From Ostrinia nubilalis (lineage: Eukaryota; Arthropoda; Insecta; Lepidoptera; Crambidae), in assembly GCF_963855985.1 (NCBI RefSeq), contig NC_087112.1:4218501-4282500 (forward strand): a stretch of 64,000 nucleotides of DNA. Direction: 5' to 3'. A program made the position numbers and the translations under genes. Positions 33,420-47,170 of this stretch are shown piece after piece. The notes under the pieces were generated by a model that was given only the letters and a program-made list of their open reading frames with translations, had not been told where the DNA came from and did no database searches. Within the stretch, counting starts at the first letter, position 1. Each line of letters starts with the position of its first letter.

Positions 33420-34765
33420 TATCCGCCATTATAATTTTATTTCGCCTCGGGCGAAGGCGTCACGAAAAAAACGAGATCCTTCCGCAAAGAATTTAGGAGT
33501 GTCCGCTGAGACGAAATCCGACTTGCTCGTTATAAATTTTGTGTGAGATAACAATGCGTGCGTGTGGGTGTGTGCTCGCTGACGAGTATAGTTACAGCAC
33601 GCAATAACGCTAACAAGCGTGCGAGCGAGACGGAGATAAGATTGTAGCGCGCCGTCCCGCTTCCGCCTCGGCAACATGGCGCGCTGACTCGGGCGCAGGC
33701 TCGAATCGTATCGCCTGCCCACTCAAGGTTCGCTGACTGCCGTTCTTTTGTTTTTAATGTTGCCACAAGGCGCGGGCCTCCCTGAAGACGGGGAAAATTC
33801 TTAAGACGTTTTTAGTGTAAGGTTTCTTTAAATGATTTTTGTGTTTTTTCTATATTTAATGAATCTCGAGCACTACCTAGTGGGCTTATTTATCAATTAA
33901 ACTGACGTCATTGATACGTACGTGACTTAAACTTACCCATAAACTTACTATTCTACTAAGTCTACTAACACAAAACAGGTGTTCTGTGCTCATGGTCATG
34001 ATGATCATTTAAGCGTGGGCGTAGGTGTACCTTAGTACAATACATGTAAATTATGTGAGTAGGTACATAATTTAAATGGTATGAATTAAATTGAGTAAGT
34101 ACCTATCCCATATTTACAATTACATACCTACTTACTTAATTTTTACAGTGTCATTGATTCACTGCTTTTAACTGCTTTACTTGAATAGAAATAACCTTTT
34201 CCAGCTGCCAAAGGTACGTACCTAACGTACCTAATACCTTTTAAGGAAAATTAATTACGTAGTACCTACCTAATTTACAGCGAACTCATGGCATTTGATT
34301 TGACTCACAAACCGTCGAATTAATTACAAAAGTTTCACCTGCGGTCACAAAATCTTTTAAGAACTTTCGGGGTAAATCTCCCCGCAGAATCCCTTCCTAG
34401 TTCTAAGAAAGCGTGGAGAATAATCTCACCTCCTTGGCACCCCGGACCGCAGACCAAAACAGCGCCAGCCGAGGACCTGCTCCGAACCGAACGTCTGCAT
34501 ACCGATCGTTCGTTTTTTAAACGCGTCCGTCGGTGCACGCCTTCCATGTGTGCGTACCGCCTCTGTGTGCGCTCCCGCTCAGCGTTTCGTAGTGTGCAGT
34601 TCAATCGCGCTTCGCGACCAAGTCGGGTGTATTTACGTCGCTCCGATTATCAAAATAATGACCAGTGTACATTTTACGAGCTTCGCGAGTGCATAGTGTG
34701 TGATAATAATGTAACGTGCGTGTTGTGATTGTGTTTTGGTGGATTTTCGCCATGCGCTCTTTTAG
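33420..34765 (+). promoter_or_regulatory. CpG-rich promoter-like block, candidate pan promoter
   Basis: This is the only extended GC/CpG-rich zone in the window (for example acaagcgtgcgagcgagacg, tagcgcgccgtcccgcttcc, aacatggcgcgctgactcgg, ctccgaaccgaacgtctgca). It shows no repeats and no convincing coding frame; the several 60-97-residue ORFs here are by-products of its base composition. It ends in a candidate noncoding exon. The next plus-strand gene signal downstream is pan, so it is most simply read as the distal pan promoter. It could also serve a minus-strand or unknown gene. Confidence 0.5.
34598..34765 (+). other. pan: Candidate noncoding exon 1 of pan with Inr/DPE start and GTATGT donor
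   Basis: The A at 34598 in tgcagttc fits an arthropod initiator (CAGTT matches five of six positions of TCAKTY). Counting that A as +1, GGGTGT falls exactly at +28 to +33 and matches five of six of the DPE consensus RGWYGT. The exon would run 168 nt to tttag, followed by a strong donor gtatgt at 34766. It contains three upstream ATGs: a 12-codon ORF from 34659, a minimal ATG-TAA at about 34710, and ATG at 34752, which stays open across the proposed splice to 51010 (23 codons in all). Linking this exon to pan is inference. Confidence 0.4.
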
Positions 34766-37700
34766 GTATGTTCATTTGGGGTCGGTGGCCGTTTTCGCCC
34801 GTATTTTTGTTTGACACGACTAAGGTTAGTTCAGCAGCCGGCATGGTATCATGTGTTCAGTAATGTACAGCATAGGCTTATCAACGGGTCGTGTACGGAC
34901 CGAGAACAATTTGCATCACCTACGTCGCTGATATGACGGAGTGTAAAGTACAAACTTGCGCTTTTCAAAACAAGTCTGTGTTGAAGTTGTGTACTTACTA
35001 CAATCAAGACGTGACAATAGTCTGATCTGCGCCTGATCAGTAACAAAGTAATTCTAGACGCTCAAACAAATACCACGGCATCAAATTACTTCGGTTTGAT
35101 GATGAAGCGAAAGAAACAAACAAGTGTTCATTACTTTTTTATACACCGACGAAGTGAGTTCGAAGTTTAAAACAAAAGATAACTGGCCACATTTAGAAAA
35201 AAGTTTCTTTCAAATTTTAAAACTAGAACCACTTTTGTTTCGAACCCAAACACCCAAACATTGGCACGTGTTAAAAAGTTAGGTAACAAACAGTGATGTT
35301 TATTTTGTGCGTTTTGTTATTTTATTATTTTATTCCTATTTCAAACCCACGTTCGATAGAATTTAAAAAAAAAAAGCTGCACAATCATTTGAAATACTCA
35401 CGCACAGGCAACGAAATGTCCTTTTTAGTACCAAGCATGCCTTGTAAACGGATGTAAGTTCGTAAATAGACAAAATGGGCAAAAAGTAGCGTACGTAGGC
35501 GTACTTTACACAGAAAACGTTAACTTCAATTCCAGTAAGTAAGGACATCTAAAATGGTACGAATGCAATAATTCTTTCATAGAAATTTTAATTAACTAAA
35601 TGTCCGGAATAATTGAAATGTTCATCGGCGGAGCACTAGCGACAAGGACAATGTTGATAATTGTAATGCCATTTATTTTTTATTACGACCCCTTGGACAT
35701 AACGCTATTTGCCCCATCAATGTGCTCAATGCACCTGCTTTGTGAAAAAGCTGGGATGTCCTTACAAAAATTAATGGTTTCATTATAATTGTAATGATAC
35801 GTTAGGCTGTACACAGGTGATGCAAGATTCACAAAAAGTGAACAGTGAACATCTATTTGAATCAAAATGACCCAAAAATAGAGCCCTAAAACCATTTCTA
35901 AAAAGACCAAAATGAACTGAAGATTATGGACGACGACATTAATGTATTTTTTCAACTTAAATCAAGTAATATTGTCCTTATTTAGCACATCATCAAACCA
36001 CCAATAAATTATGGTCCGCGATATAACAAAAACTTACATTCGAAAAAGGGATACTGTACAAATTCCTTTTCTTATTCGAAATCTTGAGACGGCCATTTTT
36101 CAATGAGGTGACCGTCGCGGAGCAAAAAAAGGGAATATTTATAACCCCTTATTCTTTTTAAAGAAAAAATATATTTCAAAAATTATTTTCTTTTTTTTAT
36201 GGCGCAGTAAAATGCGACAGGCGGGGTCACGAGTGGCCAGTTCGAAAACCGAGTTTTGGAAGGCTTTTTACGTGCGATTTCGTTTCGGAATGCAACACTG
36301 AAACGTGTTAGGTATTATTTGTCTATGGAAAACATTGGGTAACATTTTTTTTTTATAGAATACTGATTTAGTGGGCCGTGTGTTACAGAAAAGCCTATAA
36401 TTTTCGAATTTGAAATTAAATTACAGTTAACCGTTCAAAGATATGTTTTGAATGTTATTAACCCCCTGTCCATGATCATATAACTTGAAAAGATGGAAGA
36501 TAACACATAGTTTTTTTGCTTAAAAAAGCCGCCGGCAAGTATCCAAAAGTTGAAATCTAAACACGTTGTTCTCAGAAGCGAACAATCGTTTTATTTGGTT
36601 GTTATCCGAGGTGAATTATTCATGATATTAATCGAATTTCCTACGCTCTGTAGGTATTTCTGTATCTAATTAACTTGATTTGCTCTTAATTCGTATTACG
36701 AGCCATTATGCGTACATTATTAAGATCTTAAGCCGTCAAAAAGTAGACATTAGTTACGCCTGTGTAACATAATGACTATATTGTTGCTCTAACAAGGTAG
36801 GAGGAAACTAAGCATTTTTTTACTTGAGCATTTTGCATAAAAAATCTATTAAAATTTAACGAGTTCAACAGTCTTTTGTTAATCACTTTTTATGGATAGT
36901 GTAATCAAAAATAAAAGTCAACAGAAATGAAAAAGCTAAAGTTTTTCGTATTTATGGGGACAGATATAAACTAGGGTTGTCAAAGTAATAAAAAGATCAA
37001 GATAAAGTTTTTTCTATTCACAGTAAAATTACAAAGTGAGGGTCTAAAAATAATACAACGATGAGTAATCTAAATAATCTACTTTTAGGGTTAAATATTT
37101 TTAAAAATATCAAAGTAAAATTATAAACGATGAATTCGACATTCAAATTATTTTATCTGTGTTCCACATAGAAATAAAATAAAACTAACCGATCGATATA
37201 AGAGAAATAAAGAGATAAAAAGACTCAAGAGTCAGTTTACTGTTAAACATAAAGATTAATTTAGCATCAGTTGTTATAAGCCGTGAATGCCGTAAACGGC
37301 TCAACCGGATCCCGGATATGCCGCCCGAAGCGCCAAATCAGCCACATGGATATTTAGGTAGTTGACACTAATCAATTGACATACTTTTTATGTGTTGTCA
37401 AAGCGTGAATACTCCATAGATTTTGTTATGAAGAGATTTATGAATTTTATAATTCAGTAGGTAAATTACTAAAAATGTTAGTTCATGAAAAATGGATTGT
37501 GTTTTTTAGGCGTAAAGTGAAGTGTTTTAAAAGAAGTTGCTACGGAACTCTAGATTAAAATAGTCACTTACTTGAGATGAAGAGTTTTTTTTTCTCCAGT
37601 CATATTTTTTTAGGGAAGTGCCCTCGGAATCCTTGATTATTGTGTCAACCCAATTTAAAAATGAAAAGAAATATGTCGTCCAGCCAGCCCTAGATATAAT

Positions 37701-40700
37701 GCGGCACTATGAGAACCCTCGCGAGAGCCGAGAATGTTAATGCGCTCGTGTGTTCTGTGCGCACACGCAGCATACCCAATGCGCTCTCAAAATGCACTGT
37801 GCAACTAATGTGTGGCGGAATTTTATGTTCTGCAGTGAGAAAAAAGTTTTTTCAACATGTCTGTGAACGGATTTGCTTATAATTTTCTTTTGTACTGCTC
37901 CAAAATGTAAAAGTTTAGTTTGAGATTTTATGGTAACCCTTTGTCAGTTACGTAGGATTTTTAAAGTTAAAGGTTATTGGTTTTTGCATTTCGCCATTAG
38001 CTCGCTTTTATTTATTATTGAATACCATGTAGGCGATGCGGACTCGGTTCGCAATAACCTACTTAGTTTTAACCGTCCACTAAAATACAGGATCTTTTAC
38101 AGTCATATAAACTCGGAGAAACTCAACTAGTAAAGGTTTACGATAAGCAATAACACAGTCTCCATTTCGAATTGTCGTTATTGAGGTTTGATGTATCGAT
38201 TGTTTTTGTCATTCGATTTGCGAGCCACAGAATTTAGTGTCAGTTTTGAAAATGGAATACAGTTTCGGTCAATAACCCACTTTGTTGTTCTCATTTTTTT
38301 CTGCTGTCTTTTGTTTTTATAAATTTTCTTTTAATTTTGTTAGCGGCCAATCTTTCAATTACTTTTTTCTGTCGAATAAAAAATAAATAGGTGAGCAAAA
38401 ATTGTTCTTGAATTATTGTTCCCGCCAATTTTGAGATTAAGATTGATGCACTGTTACTGATTTGCTTCTTATCGAAAGATACAAGAACGTATTGTCACCG
38501 GATCAAATGCATTGGATACCTCGTCGTCTTGCCCTCGAGTTGTCGTGGTAATCTGCCTCTGATTACCATACCGGGCACGTATTGAAATTGTTAATGTGCG
38601 TCTTTGTTGTTCGGTCGTAGGTTATGTCACATAAATACTGGGCGACGTGTGTTAATGCCACATGGAAACGATTTGAACTGGCATCTAGATTGCGAAAGTT
38701 TAGATTGTCTTTGATCTGTCTTTTATTTTGATCTATTGCACTTCTTTTATCTGTTTTTTTAAATTATAACCTCGGGCGGTTGAATGGTAATATATTTCGG
38801 TAGAAACAATCTACCTAAGTGCATTAATTTTCTAAGAAGCTACCAGAAATTCGTGAATAAACAGCTGCACTTCTCGTATATTTACTATCGTAAATTATTA
38901 CTCGTAAATTATTTATCGGTTTTGAGCCCATCCCTAACATTCAATCAAATCTCTTTAAACTTTTAAAACCGGTTACCGGTTTTTTATCTTGGCATAATAT
39001 TTCAAATTGCCACCACATAATAAAACACTTAAAATGTAGGATACATTTTAAATCATGCCATTATTTCAAAAAATATAAATAATATAATAACCGAGCACAC
39101 AATTATGCAAGCAAATGAACTGTGCAATAATTAAACATAAATAAATGTCCACAAATCATTTAAAATGCTGGCGACATAAATTTCGTTTCGCCCGTAATGA
39201 ACAACTTCCTAGAAGAGTGCGATTTCACGGGCACAGCCCGAAAAGTGGGAAAAAAAACAACGAAAGTAAATACGGATTTTGGATTGTCTATGGTTGCTCT
39301 TTTGAAGTGACCAACTGTGAGTGAATTATTTGACAAGCTTCTACAGAAACTATCTTGGATTATTAAAATGTTAAAAACACAAAAAGGTGAATTCAAATAT
39401 TTATGTTTATTTTTGTATTGTGTTTCTTTAAAATTACTGCAAAATTAGAGCCTAACAAACGCTAAGATATCCTTAAGATAATGTTGTTCTTTGTTGCATT
39501 GTGCTAAGTAGCTTTTAAGTCAATGAATAAAAAATATTTTTGTGTTTCTTAAACACCTAAAAATGAGAGAATCCAAACGCCTTTTAGCGTCTCTTTTGCT
39601 TGCGAATTAAAGCATTTTTGTCTAAATTCTAGTGAAAAAAAAATGCATTAATAATAGGTACTTTCCCTGCACTTCATTATTATTATAATCATATAAATAT
39701 ACATATCATGACAGACTCTTTACAGGCGACCTTCCCAGTCTTAATTACTTTGGCATGGAGCTGAAAGTTTTCTACAGAGATATAATATTATATTATACTA
39801 CGCTAATGTCTTAACAAGTGTGTGTGACAGCACGATGACTGCTCATATTTTTTCTACTACAATTTCATGCCAAATGTTTTAAACAATATGTCTAAAGTAG
39901 TGCGTGCACATGGATACTCTTCCATTCTGTTCTTCTTCAGAAATTGTATCAAATATAATATACATTTATAAGAAATTCCACTGAACATATAATTTGAATT
40001 TATAATTATGTTTGTTATTGTTGAATGTTTGTCTCAAAAAAAGCAATAATGACTGTTATAAGTGCATTAAGGTGATGTTACAAATAAAAGAACAAAGAAA
40101 TGTACTGTACAGAGGTCAAAATTAAATGTACTGTAGAGAGTACAAATAAGATCCTAAGCATAAGAAGTTGTAAGTAATAGATGTGATTTTGCAACAAATA
40201 TTTTCGTTACTGGCGCCAAGTTTTACAACTAAAGACGAAATTTTTCCCGCCATTTTTTTAAATAATAAGAAGTTTTTCTGCTTAATTAAATGTCAGTATA
40301 GGCCGCCAATTAATGCACACATAAGATCGACGACTGTAGACTTTAAATAATTGTAAGATCTCTAAATCAAAGGTTAACCTCATAGGCTGTGTATTTAAAT
40401 ATTTATCTTTCGCCTATCTAGCATAATATTAACAAATCAACATTTTCCCTAACACTGGACAGGTTTTTTAAAATTATAGCGTGTCATAGGTGTGTTAAAA
40501 TTAATTAACTTATTTATGGAAATTAATGAGATGAACCTTTTAAATTTAATACTTAATTAAAACATGATATGCAAAAGAATTCTATAATATTAAAGTTTTT
40601 AAATATATTATTGTTTTTTACACGCAAAACTGTGAAAGTAAACTGTCGTTTACGATTTAAAACATGACATGTACCATAAATCAAGTGTAAAATAGTTTAT

Positions 40701-43700
40701 TTTACAAAAATAAGGTACCTACCACATTACTTAAGCTTGGACGCGTTCTATTCATTTAGATTAGATTAATTTAATTAAGGTACATAGGTACTTGCTCAAA
40801 GTATAGAGGCCTTTTTCTCTGTTTCGAATGACATACATTTCGAAAAAGCACATGATAGCGAACTACGAACGCCTTCACTTAACCTGACATACACGTTCTC
40901 ATACACACACGTCACAGGCACCCATACAAATGATTTTAATGGTGGATGTTAAACACAAAACCACATGGGCAATAATAATAATTAGCGCTGGTGTACAGTG
41001 CACCCGGCCGGGTTACAGCATAAATTATCTGCCAGATAAACTTCATAATAAAATTTTATGGAATCTTTCGACACCGCAGAATGTCCTCCTCGGATAATTT
41101 GGGATGTTTTATGCATATTAGGGCCAAATACCTTATTTTTTTCTCGTTTCGATGTTTTAAATAAATAAGTCTTCGACCTGACATGGAACCAGTTGGTAAG
41201 CTTAGGTAGCAAATGTAGACCAGCTTGCGTGTGTAAAAAAAAACAAGACGATGTCTTAACCATTTATATTGCAACACAATTTATTTTGTCAAGATTTAAG
41301 TGTCATTCAGTTCGTTTCAGAATCTTAAAAAAAATAAAAATCTTTTTTTTAAAGACTTAAAACTGTATTATTACAACCTACTTAAATAATTAATATCTTT
41401 ATTCTTTCACCATCCAACCTGCACTTTCTTGAGCAAGTCATCTCAAATTCCCAATGTCGACTGCTTGCTTTTTGCGCGCCTTTTGTAACTCGATCCGCGG
41501 TCGTCAGGCCTCTTGTCTTTTTTTTTTCTCCGATTACATGTGATTTCCAGTAAGCACCACTTTCAATGTCGATTGGTAACTGGAATCATTAAATTGGTAG
41601 CCGCAATCGATTCTGATAATAGATATTTTCCTTTCATTCCCAATTTTCGACTTTTATGATGCCATTATAACTCTGACAAAAGCTGAAAAAGAACCTCTCA
41701 TTAATTCATACTAATGATTATTATTATTCATTTCTCACTCACCCAGTTTGCGAAAGCCTAAAACAATAGCGCGATAACTGGCCCAGTGCCAATTATAGCC
41801 TTGTTCGGCCTACTAGGCCGGCCCTACGGATTCCGTCGCCTCACACCGAATATAATAATAATCCTTTCAACAACACTCGCAACCGGTTACTGCTGGCCAG
41901 TATCATTCAGTGTTATTCCAACTTGTACCTTAAATTTACAGCCACAAGGACCACAGGATAACCAGGACAGACTAGTAGCTGACCATTTTTGACCAAGGAA
42001 AATATTATATTCAGCCAGCACCGCCAATCAATCAACCAGACGTTAAATTTAAATATAGAATCGAGTCATTTCCAACTGATGACAAACTTTTCTCGACGCC
42101 TTTTAAAGGCTTACACATTTTTATTTCATTTATTCCAACTCCCCACAGACTCCATTGAAGGCAAATCTACCTGGACCTATGACTTAACGGGCCACAAGGA
42201 CGTTAAAAAAAAACAAAGCGGCCAGCATTGTTTCTCTGGACGCCATTAAAATTTATAACCTTTTGTTCTAATTCTAAAGTTTAAAAAGATATTGGAAGTA
42301 TTGAACGGTATGAAGCCTTGGGATTTAACTGTAAATTGGTGATCGAAAGGAACTTTGGCGCCAAAATCTTAATTTAGGATTAGGATGTGTTGATGAGATA
42401 CGATAATGGAACAGTATAAATGGTAGTTTATTGAAAATTAATTCCAGGATTTGCACGTTATAATTTCACGAGCTGAGAGAACACAGTTGTTCCCTTGCTA
42501 ACGGTATTATTATAACCCAAAACATAACGTCGTATATTTTACCTTTACTCAGACATTAACGTATTTAGTAATGTGTAATTTCATCACATGCATCACAGCT
42601 GTAAAGTTAAGAACAAAAAATATGTTTTATCGTCGAATATAATGTTTTATTTAAATATTTTCGGCCAGTCCCAGAAAAACGAAATTTAAATTTCAAATTT
42701 GGAATACAGGGTCTATAAGTAATCCTCACTTACTGGTCTCCTTATTTTCGCCATTTCTTTTTAAATTCAGAATCTAGATCTGTGGGTCTAGACAAAGTGC
42801 AAATTATAATAGCAAACCAGTCGAAAAGTGGTCGAAAAGCCCCTTTTTTGTATGGAGTTTTGACGGATTCGATTTTCTATTCGATCAAAAAGTGCGTTTT
42901 GTCTAGGGGGGCTGTTTTGAATTACGAAAAACTATATTACACAAACTAACTGACAGGTATAGAACGACATTTTAATCCTGAGTTTAACTGATTCTTGATT
43001 AAGAAAGATGTAAATTAAACTTAATTAACTGAGACCAGTCAACACACGTCTCGTATAGTTAATCTACAAATGATAGCCATTTCCAGACCCATCAATAATT
43101 CAAAGGCACATACTGTATCCCTTTAAAATATTCCTTACATTTGATTAGCAGCGCGTAAAGCAATTAGAAATGCGTAGTTATTTTTGCTTCGGTCGAAGTT
43201 AATGAAAAAGCGGTAGTCGGGCTCAGTTAAGCGAATATAGCTTGGTTAAGCGGAGCGAGCGGTCTACGCAGCGATTGACCACCAATGGTGGTATCCCAGG
43301 CGGCGCCATATTCGCCTCTATGGCAAAACCACCTCAGAGGCGGTCGTTTTTCTCGGGAAATCCGGCCGTGGGAAATTCAACTCTATTCCTCTGGCGATTA
43401 TGACATAACAGTGTAGGTATGAGGAAAAACGTTAGTTAATCAAATATGTACAAGTATATGCAATTATAATATCAGTTCGTTCAGTAGATACTTGATAGGG
43501 AAGTAAAGTTTTGCTGTATATGTAAAAAAAAAATTTTCTTTGATTTTTTCTGAATCGGTTTCTGTTTTTCTTGGCATAAAAAGAAGTAAGTAACTAACAA
43601 GTAACATAAAAAGGTAAGGTATAGTATAGTTTTATGTATGTGCTGTAGACAGCAAATCAATCAGACTATTATACGTTTATCTTGCAAAATGAAGTACCTA

Positions 43701-43877
43701 CCTAACGCTATGTGCGGTTGTCTGTACTGCAGAGGTATTAAACAATAAATTAATATGCCATAAACACAATACTTACCATGTTCCTTAGTGCTAGCAGAAA
43801 GATAATTAACACACAGAATACACTTTTCTAATGACCCTATCGGAACTTGAATCCACGGCTACGACCCTTCAAATCAG

Positions 43878-44331
43878 TCCATTCCACTTTGATCACCTAG
43901 ATTAGATCACCCAGATGATCGTTCATGGATGAAGTCCGCTTTAATCACCTAGGTCAGGTTTGGCGAACCAATGGCACGCGTGCCAATAATGGCACACGAC
44001 ATAATATTTTGGGCACGCCACCAATCACAAATTCAGTAATTCAATAGTAAATAATGTGTTTTGATTATGAGCTATCGTATTTGCCGTCATCAGTTAGTGC
44101 CACTGTAGAGTAAGGTCGTGTCACTCACCAGTGGTGCCACTTGATAGCATTAGGTGTTAATTTAATGGCACGTGTCTATGACTACTTCAATTTTTTTTTT
44201 AAATAGTGGCACGTTCAAACTTAAAGGTTCGCCATCCCTGACCTAGGTCATAGGTATCCATAGGCGATCAAAGTGTCGCCTAGAGTCCACTTTGATCACC
44301 TGGGTGATCTAATCCAGGTGATCAAAGTGAA
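43878..44331. mobile_element. Palindromic tttgatcacctagattagat element interrupted by a hAT MITE
   Basis: ccactttgatcacctagatt and agatcaccca at the left pair with tgggtgatctaatccaggtg and atcaaagtg at the right. Inside are more gatcacct / aggtgatc words (43944, 44262, 44289). Removing the 43955-44240 insert and one target copy restores a compact element of about 160 bp. Confidence 0.7.
43955..44240. mobile_element. hAT-type MITE with 8-bp target duplication ACCTAGGT (286 bp)
   Basis: The left end CAGGTTTGGCGAACC and the right end GGTTCGCCATCCCTG are imperfect inverses. ACCTAGGT is present just outside both (43947-43954 and 44241-44248). The interior has repeated ggcac / gtgcc words (aatggcacgcgtgccaataa, tggcacacgac, atagtggcacgtt). 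No ORF. Confidence 0.85.
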
Positions 44332-45034
44332 ATAGACCATCAAATCGGGACTACTGCCCGCATCCGAACTACTACCAACGTCAATCGGTCTTCTGCATTG
44401 ATCTATGAGAGTAATTGGCATAAAAATTATTGCAATTAAAACGCATTGCTGTTTACTACTGGACTGTGACTGCTTCCCGTTTTTTATCGGTTTTTGAGTG
44501 AACCGATGAAGCGGAGAAATGATGAAAGTAATAAAGTACATTAAAATTGCGTTTGATACCGTGCTTTTAGTTAAAGCCTCGATTTAAGCATTTAAGCTCG
44601 GAAGATACCTTAAAGGCTGTTAAAATGGAGATGATAATAATTCCTCATTTACGGGACAAAGCTCCTTGCTTTAAAATTACATTTTTTTTTTCACTCAAAA
44701 AAGAGAAAAAGAATTCTTGCCAATAACTTCTTTACTGCCAGAATGTACAGTTTGACCGATAAGTGTTTGGCATTTGTTTTATTTTGAGAAGTAGTAAACT
44801 GACAATGACACAATAATGATAAAGTATTTGGAACCTTATTTAGTAGTGCAATAGTAACATTTTCTTTTAATCCAAATTGCTGTTGCTTTATGTAAATTCG
44901 AACTTCAAAATTAATTCAATCAAAGTAACAAACTTTTATACACCGTTGAGGCTAAACGCAAACCGCAAAAGCCAAGAAAAAAAAACTTTCACGCAAAATT
45001 CGAATTTTAAACTTAAAACGATTGACGATCTACG

Positions 45035-45110
45035 GATGACCTTCGGCCTGATCATCACTTACCATCAGGTGAGATACAGTTCAAGAGCTTCCTCGTTGTG
45101 GATAAAAAAA
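45035..45110 (+). repeat. Retroposon tail ending in A run
   Basis: cggcctgatcatcacttacc, atcaggtgagatacagttca and cctcgttgtggataaaaaaa match the tail block of the SINE at 18955-19010 and end in an A run. Confidence 0.55.
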
Positions 45111-45349
45111 TAGGGGTGATTTTGAAACAAAAAAATAGCCTCATTTACCGAATATGTTTGCGAATTTGTTGGCAAACATGTTCGTCGACGCGAAACTTGT
45201 TTGATTGTTTGTAATTAAATCATCGCCAATGTAAGCGTCCACTTAGTTATGTAAACATTCGTGTTTATTTTATTTGAGCTTTTTGGTCTTGTTTAATGCA
45301 GTTCAATTTTGTAGTTTCGAATGATATTACCAAATGACAAAGTAATGGA

Positions 45350-45402
45350 TGATGGCGCGAGGTATCTAGAGTTCGATTCTCGCTCTGGTCAATGAAAAAA
45401 AA
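45350..45402 (+). repeat. tRNA-like SINE fragment
   Basis: atggcgcgaggtatctagag followed by the B-box-like gttcgattctcgctctggtc and an A run. No tRNA secondary structure closes. Confidence 0.4.
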
Positions 45403-45425
45403 AACTCTGACTAGGTGAAACATTA

Positions 45426-45543
45426 ATGCCCGTTTACACCATCAATCCCTAATTTTTAGGTGACCCCTATGGTGACAAATAACAGTAACTTTATTGACAT
45501 AGGGGTCACTTAAAAAGTAGGGATTGATGGTGAAAACGGGCAT
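45426..45543. mobile_element. Foldback MITE with atgcccgtttacaccatcaa ends (118 bp)
   Basis: atgcccgtttacaccatcaa, tccctaatttttaggtgacc and cctatg at the left are mirrored by cataggggtcacttaaaaag, tagggattgatggtgaaaac and gggcat at the right. Nearly the whole element is stem. Confidence 0.85.
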
Positions 45544-46778
45544 AAGTGACTTTTCTTGTAGTATGTAACATTTATTTAAGTGATTAAAAATTAATTTACT
45601 TATGTTACTGATAAGTTATTTTTACCCTGGTGGTCCACAAAGACAAACTGACTTCCTCCTCAGTTTTCGACCTTACTGCCTTTACAATAAGTACCATCAA
45701 CACTTTCGTCCGCGACTGTACATCTTAACAAACAATTCTTCAAATGTTTCAACTAAACAACGCTTATCACCATCAACGTGACCTGCACTGGTAATACAAT
45801 ACACGCTACCAGTTACGAAATTGGGGCTATAATGACCGCATTATTAACAAAACAATCATCACCCTTAAAATGTAAAAAATAAAGTTCAAAGTTGCTCAAA
45901 CATAAACCCGAGTACAGGAATGTGACGAATCCGTAATATGACACGGAAGGCATGCTGTGTAAACGTCTCCTATTAAAAAAAATAACACGTGTTCTCCGTC
46001 TTGTCTTTGGTTTCAAAGTACAATTTAAATAATGCGAGTTTTTGTGTACTTTTTCGGAATTTTGGGTTTGAAATGAGACATGAAGACGAGCAATAACTTT
46101 CTTCGTGATAGGAAGTTATTTACAAGGTTAATTTTCTGAATAATGTAGGGTTTTTGTTTTAGTGTACTATAAACTTTACTGAAATTTTGTTATTATTTAT
46201 TGTTTAAAAAAATACGCATAATTAAGTGAAATCGTTAGCTTTTCCAGCGTGAACTTTGGCCTTTCTCAGAAATACTTTATCGCGCATATTATTTTAATAA
46301 ACCAGGATAAAAACTATCCTTTACTGGGTCTAAAACAAAAAAAAACCTAATGTCTCTATACAAAAAAATTCACCTAAATCAGATCAGTGGTTTTGGCGCG
46401 AACAAAAAAAAGACGAGAGTTACTTTTGCATTTATTATTAGTTAAATAAAACAACTGTTCTGTCACAAAAGTTCTCAATTCTCTCTAAAAATAATGATAA
46501 CATCATTTATTTCACAAATTAAAAGCTAACTTGTGTCACCATAGACAAAACTAAAACACACCACCAACATTTCTCTATGCACAAGATGAATGCAATAAGC
46601 AGAAAGGCTCATTTGCATCTTAACAGCGGGCTGAGGTAGACGTCCCACAGTAGTCTGTCTTCCTTTCCTGGTAATTCAATAGACATTATGTTGTATAGAA
46701 GATGTAAGAAGAGTTGGAAATAGTCCGAAACTTTACAATGTCAATCAATTATAAACAACAAAATATATGAATAGTCTG

Positions 46779-46961
46779 TGTGCTTAGTGCAAGTTTACAT
46801 TGAATGTCGAGTAGCACGTCGCGAGTGCGTCAAAAAAACTATGAAGACTTTAGTTCTTGAAAGATCCGCTAGAGATGCTGTACAGTCTGTCATACATTTC
46901 TTGTAATTTTTTACGCAGTCGCTAGAGGTGATTTTTGGTGTAAACTCGTATTAAGCACACA
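46779..46961. mobile_element. MITE with tgtgcttagtgcaagtttac ends, diverged copy
   Basis: The ends tgtgcttagtgcaagtttac and gtaaactcgtattaagcaca are inverted. The interior (gcgtcaaaaaaactatgaag, ttacgcagtcgctagaggtg) is a diverged relative of 59781-59960. Confidence 0.65.
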
Positions 46962-47170
46962 TGTTCAGTCGCAGTACAAGCCCATTGTTTTCCTATAAAG
47001 ACTCGTTTGTCAATGTGTCATTATAATGAATCCCAGGACGTATAAATAAAGAATCATTATCAGATTTGTTAAAACCATAGCAAAATAATTTCATATCCAC
47101 TCAAATGTCGGCAGACGAATATTGTCAAGAAGTTTTAATGAAATGGTATAATATAATTGGTATTGTTATT

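Noticed and set aside
33429..33766. Two overlapping minus-strand ORFs in the CpG-rich block
   Set aside because: Arg/Ser/Ala-rich composition follows from the CpG-rich sequence; no domain, splice site or start context. Promoter DNA is a better reading.
34335..34728. ORFs on both strands around the proposed pan exon 1
   Set aside because: Arg-rich shadow frames of GC-rich leader/promoter DNA.
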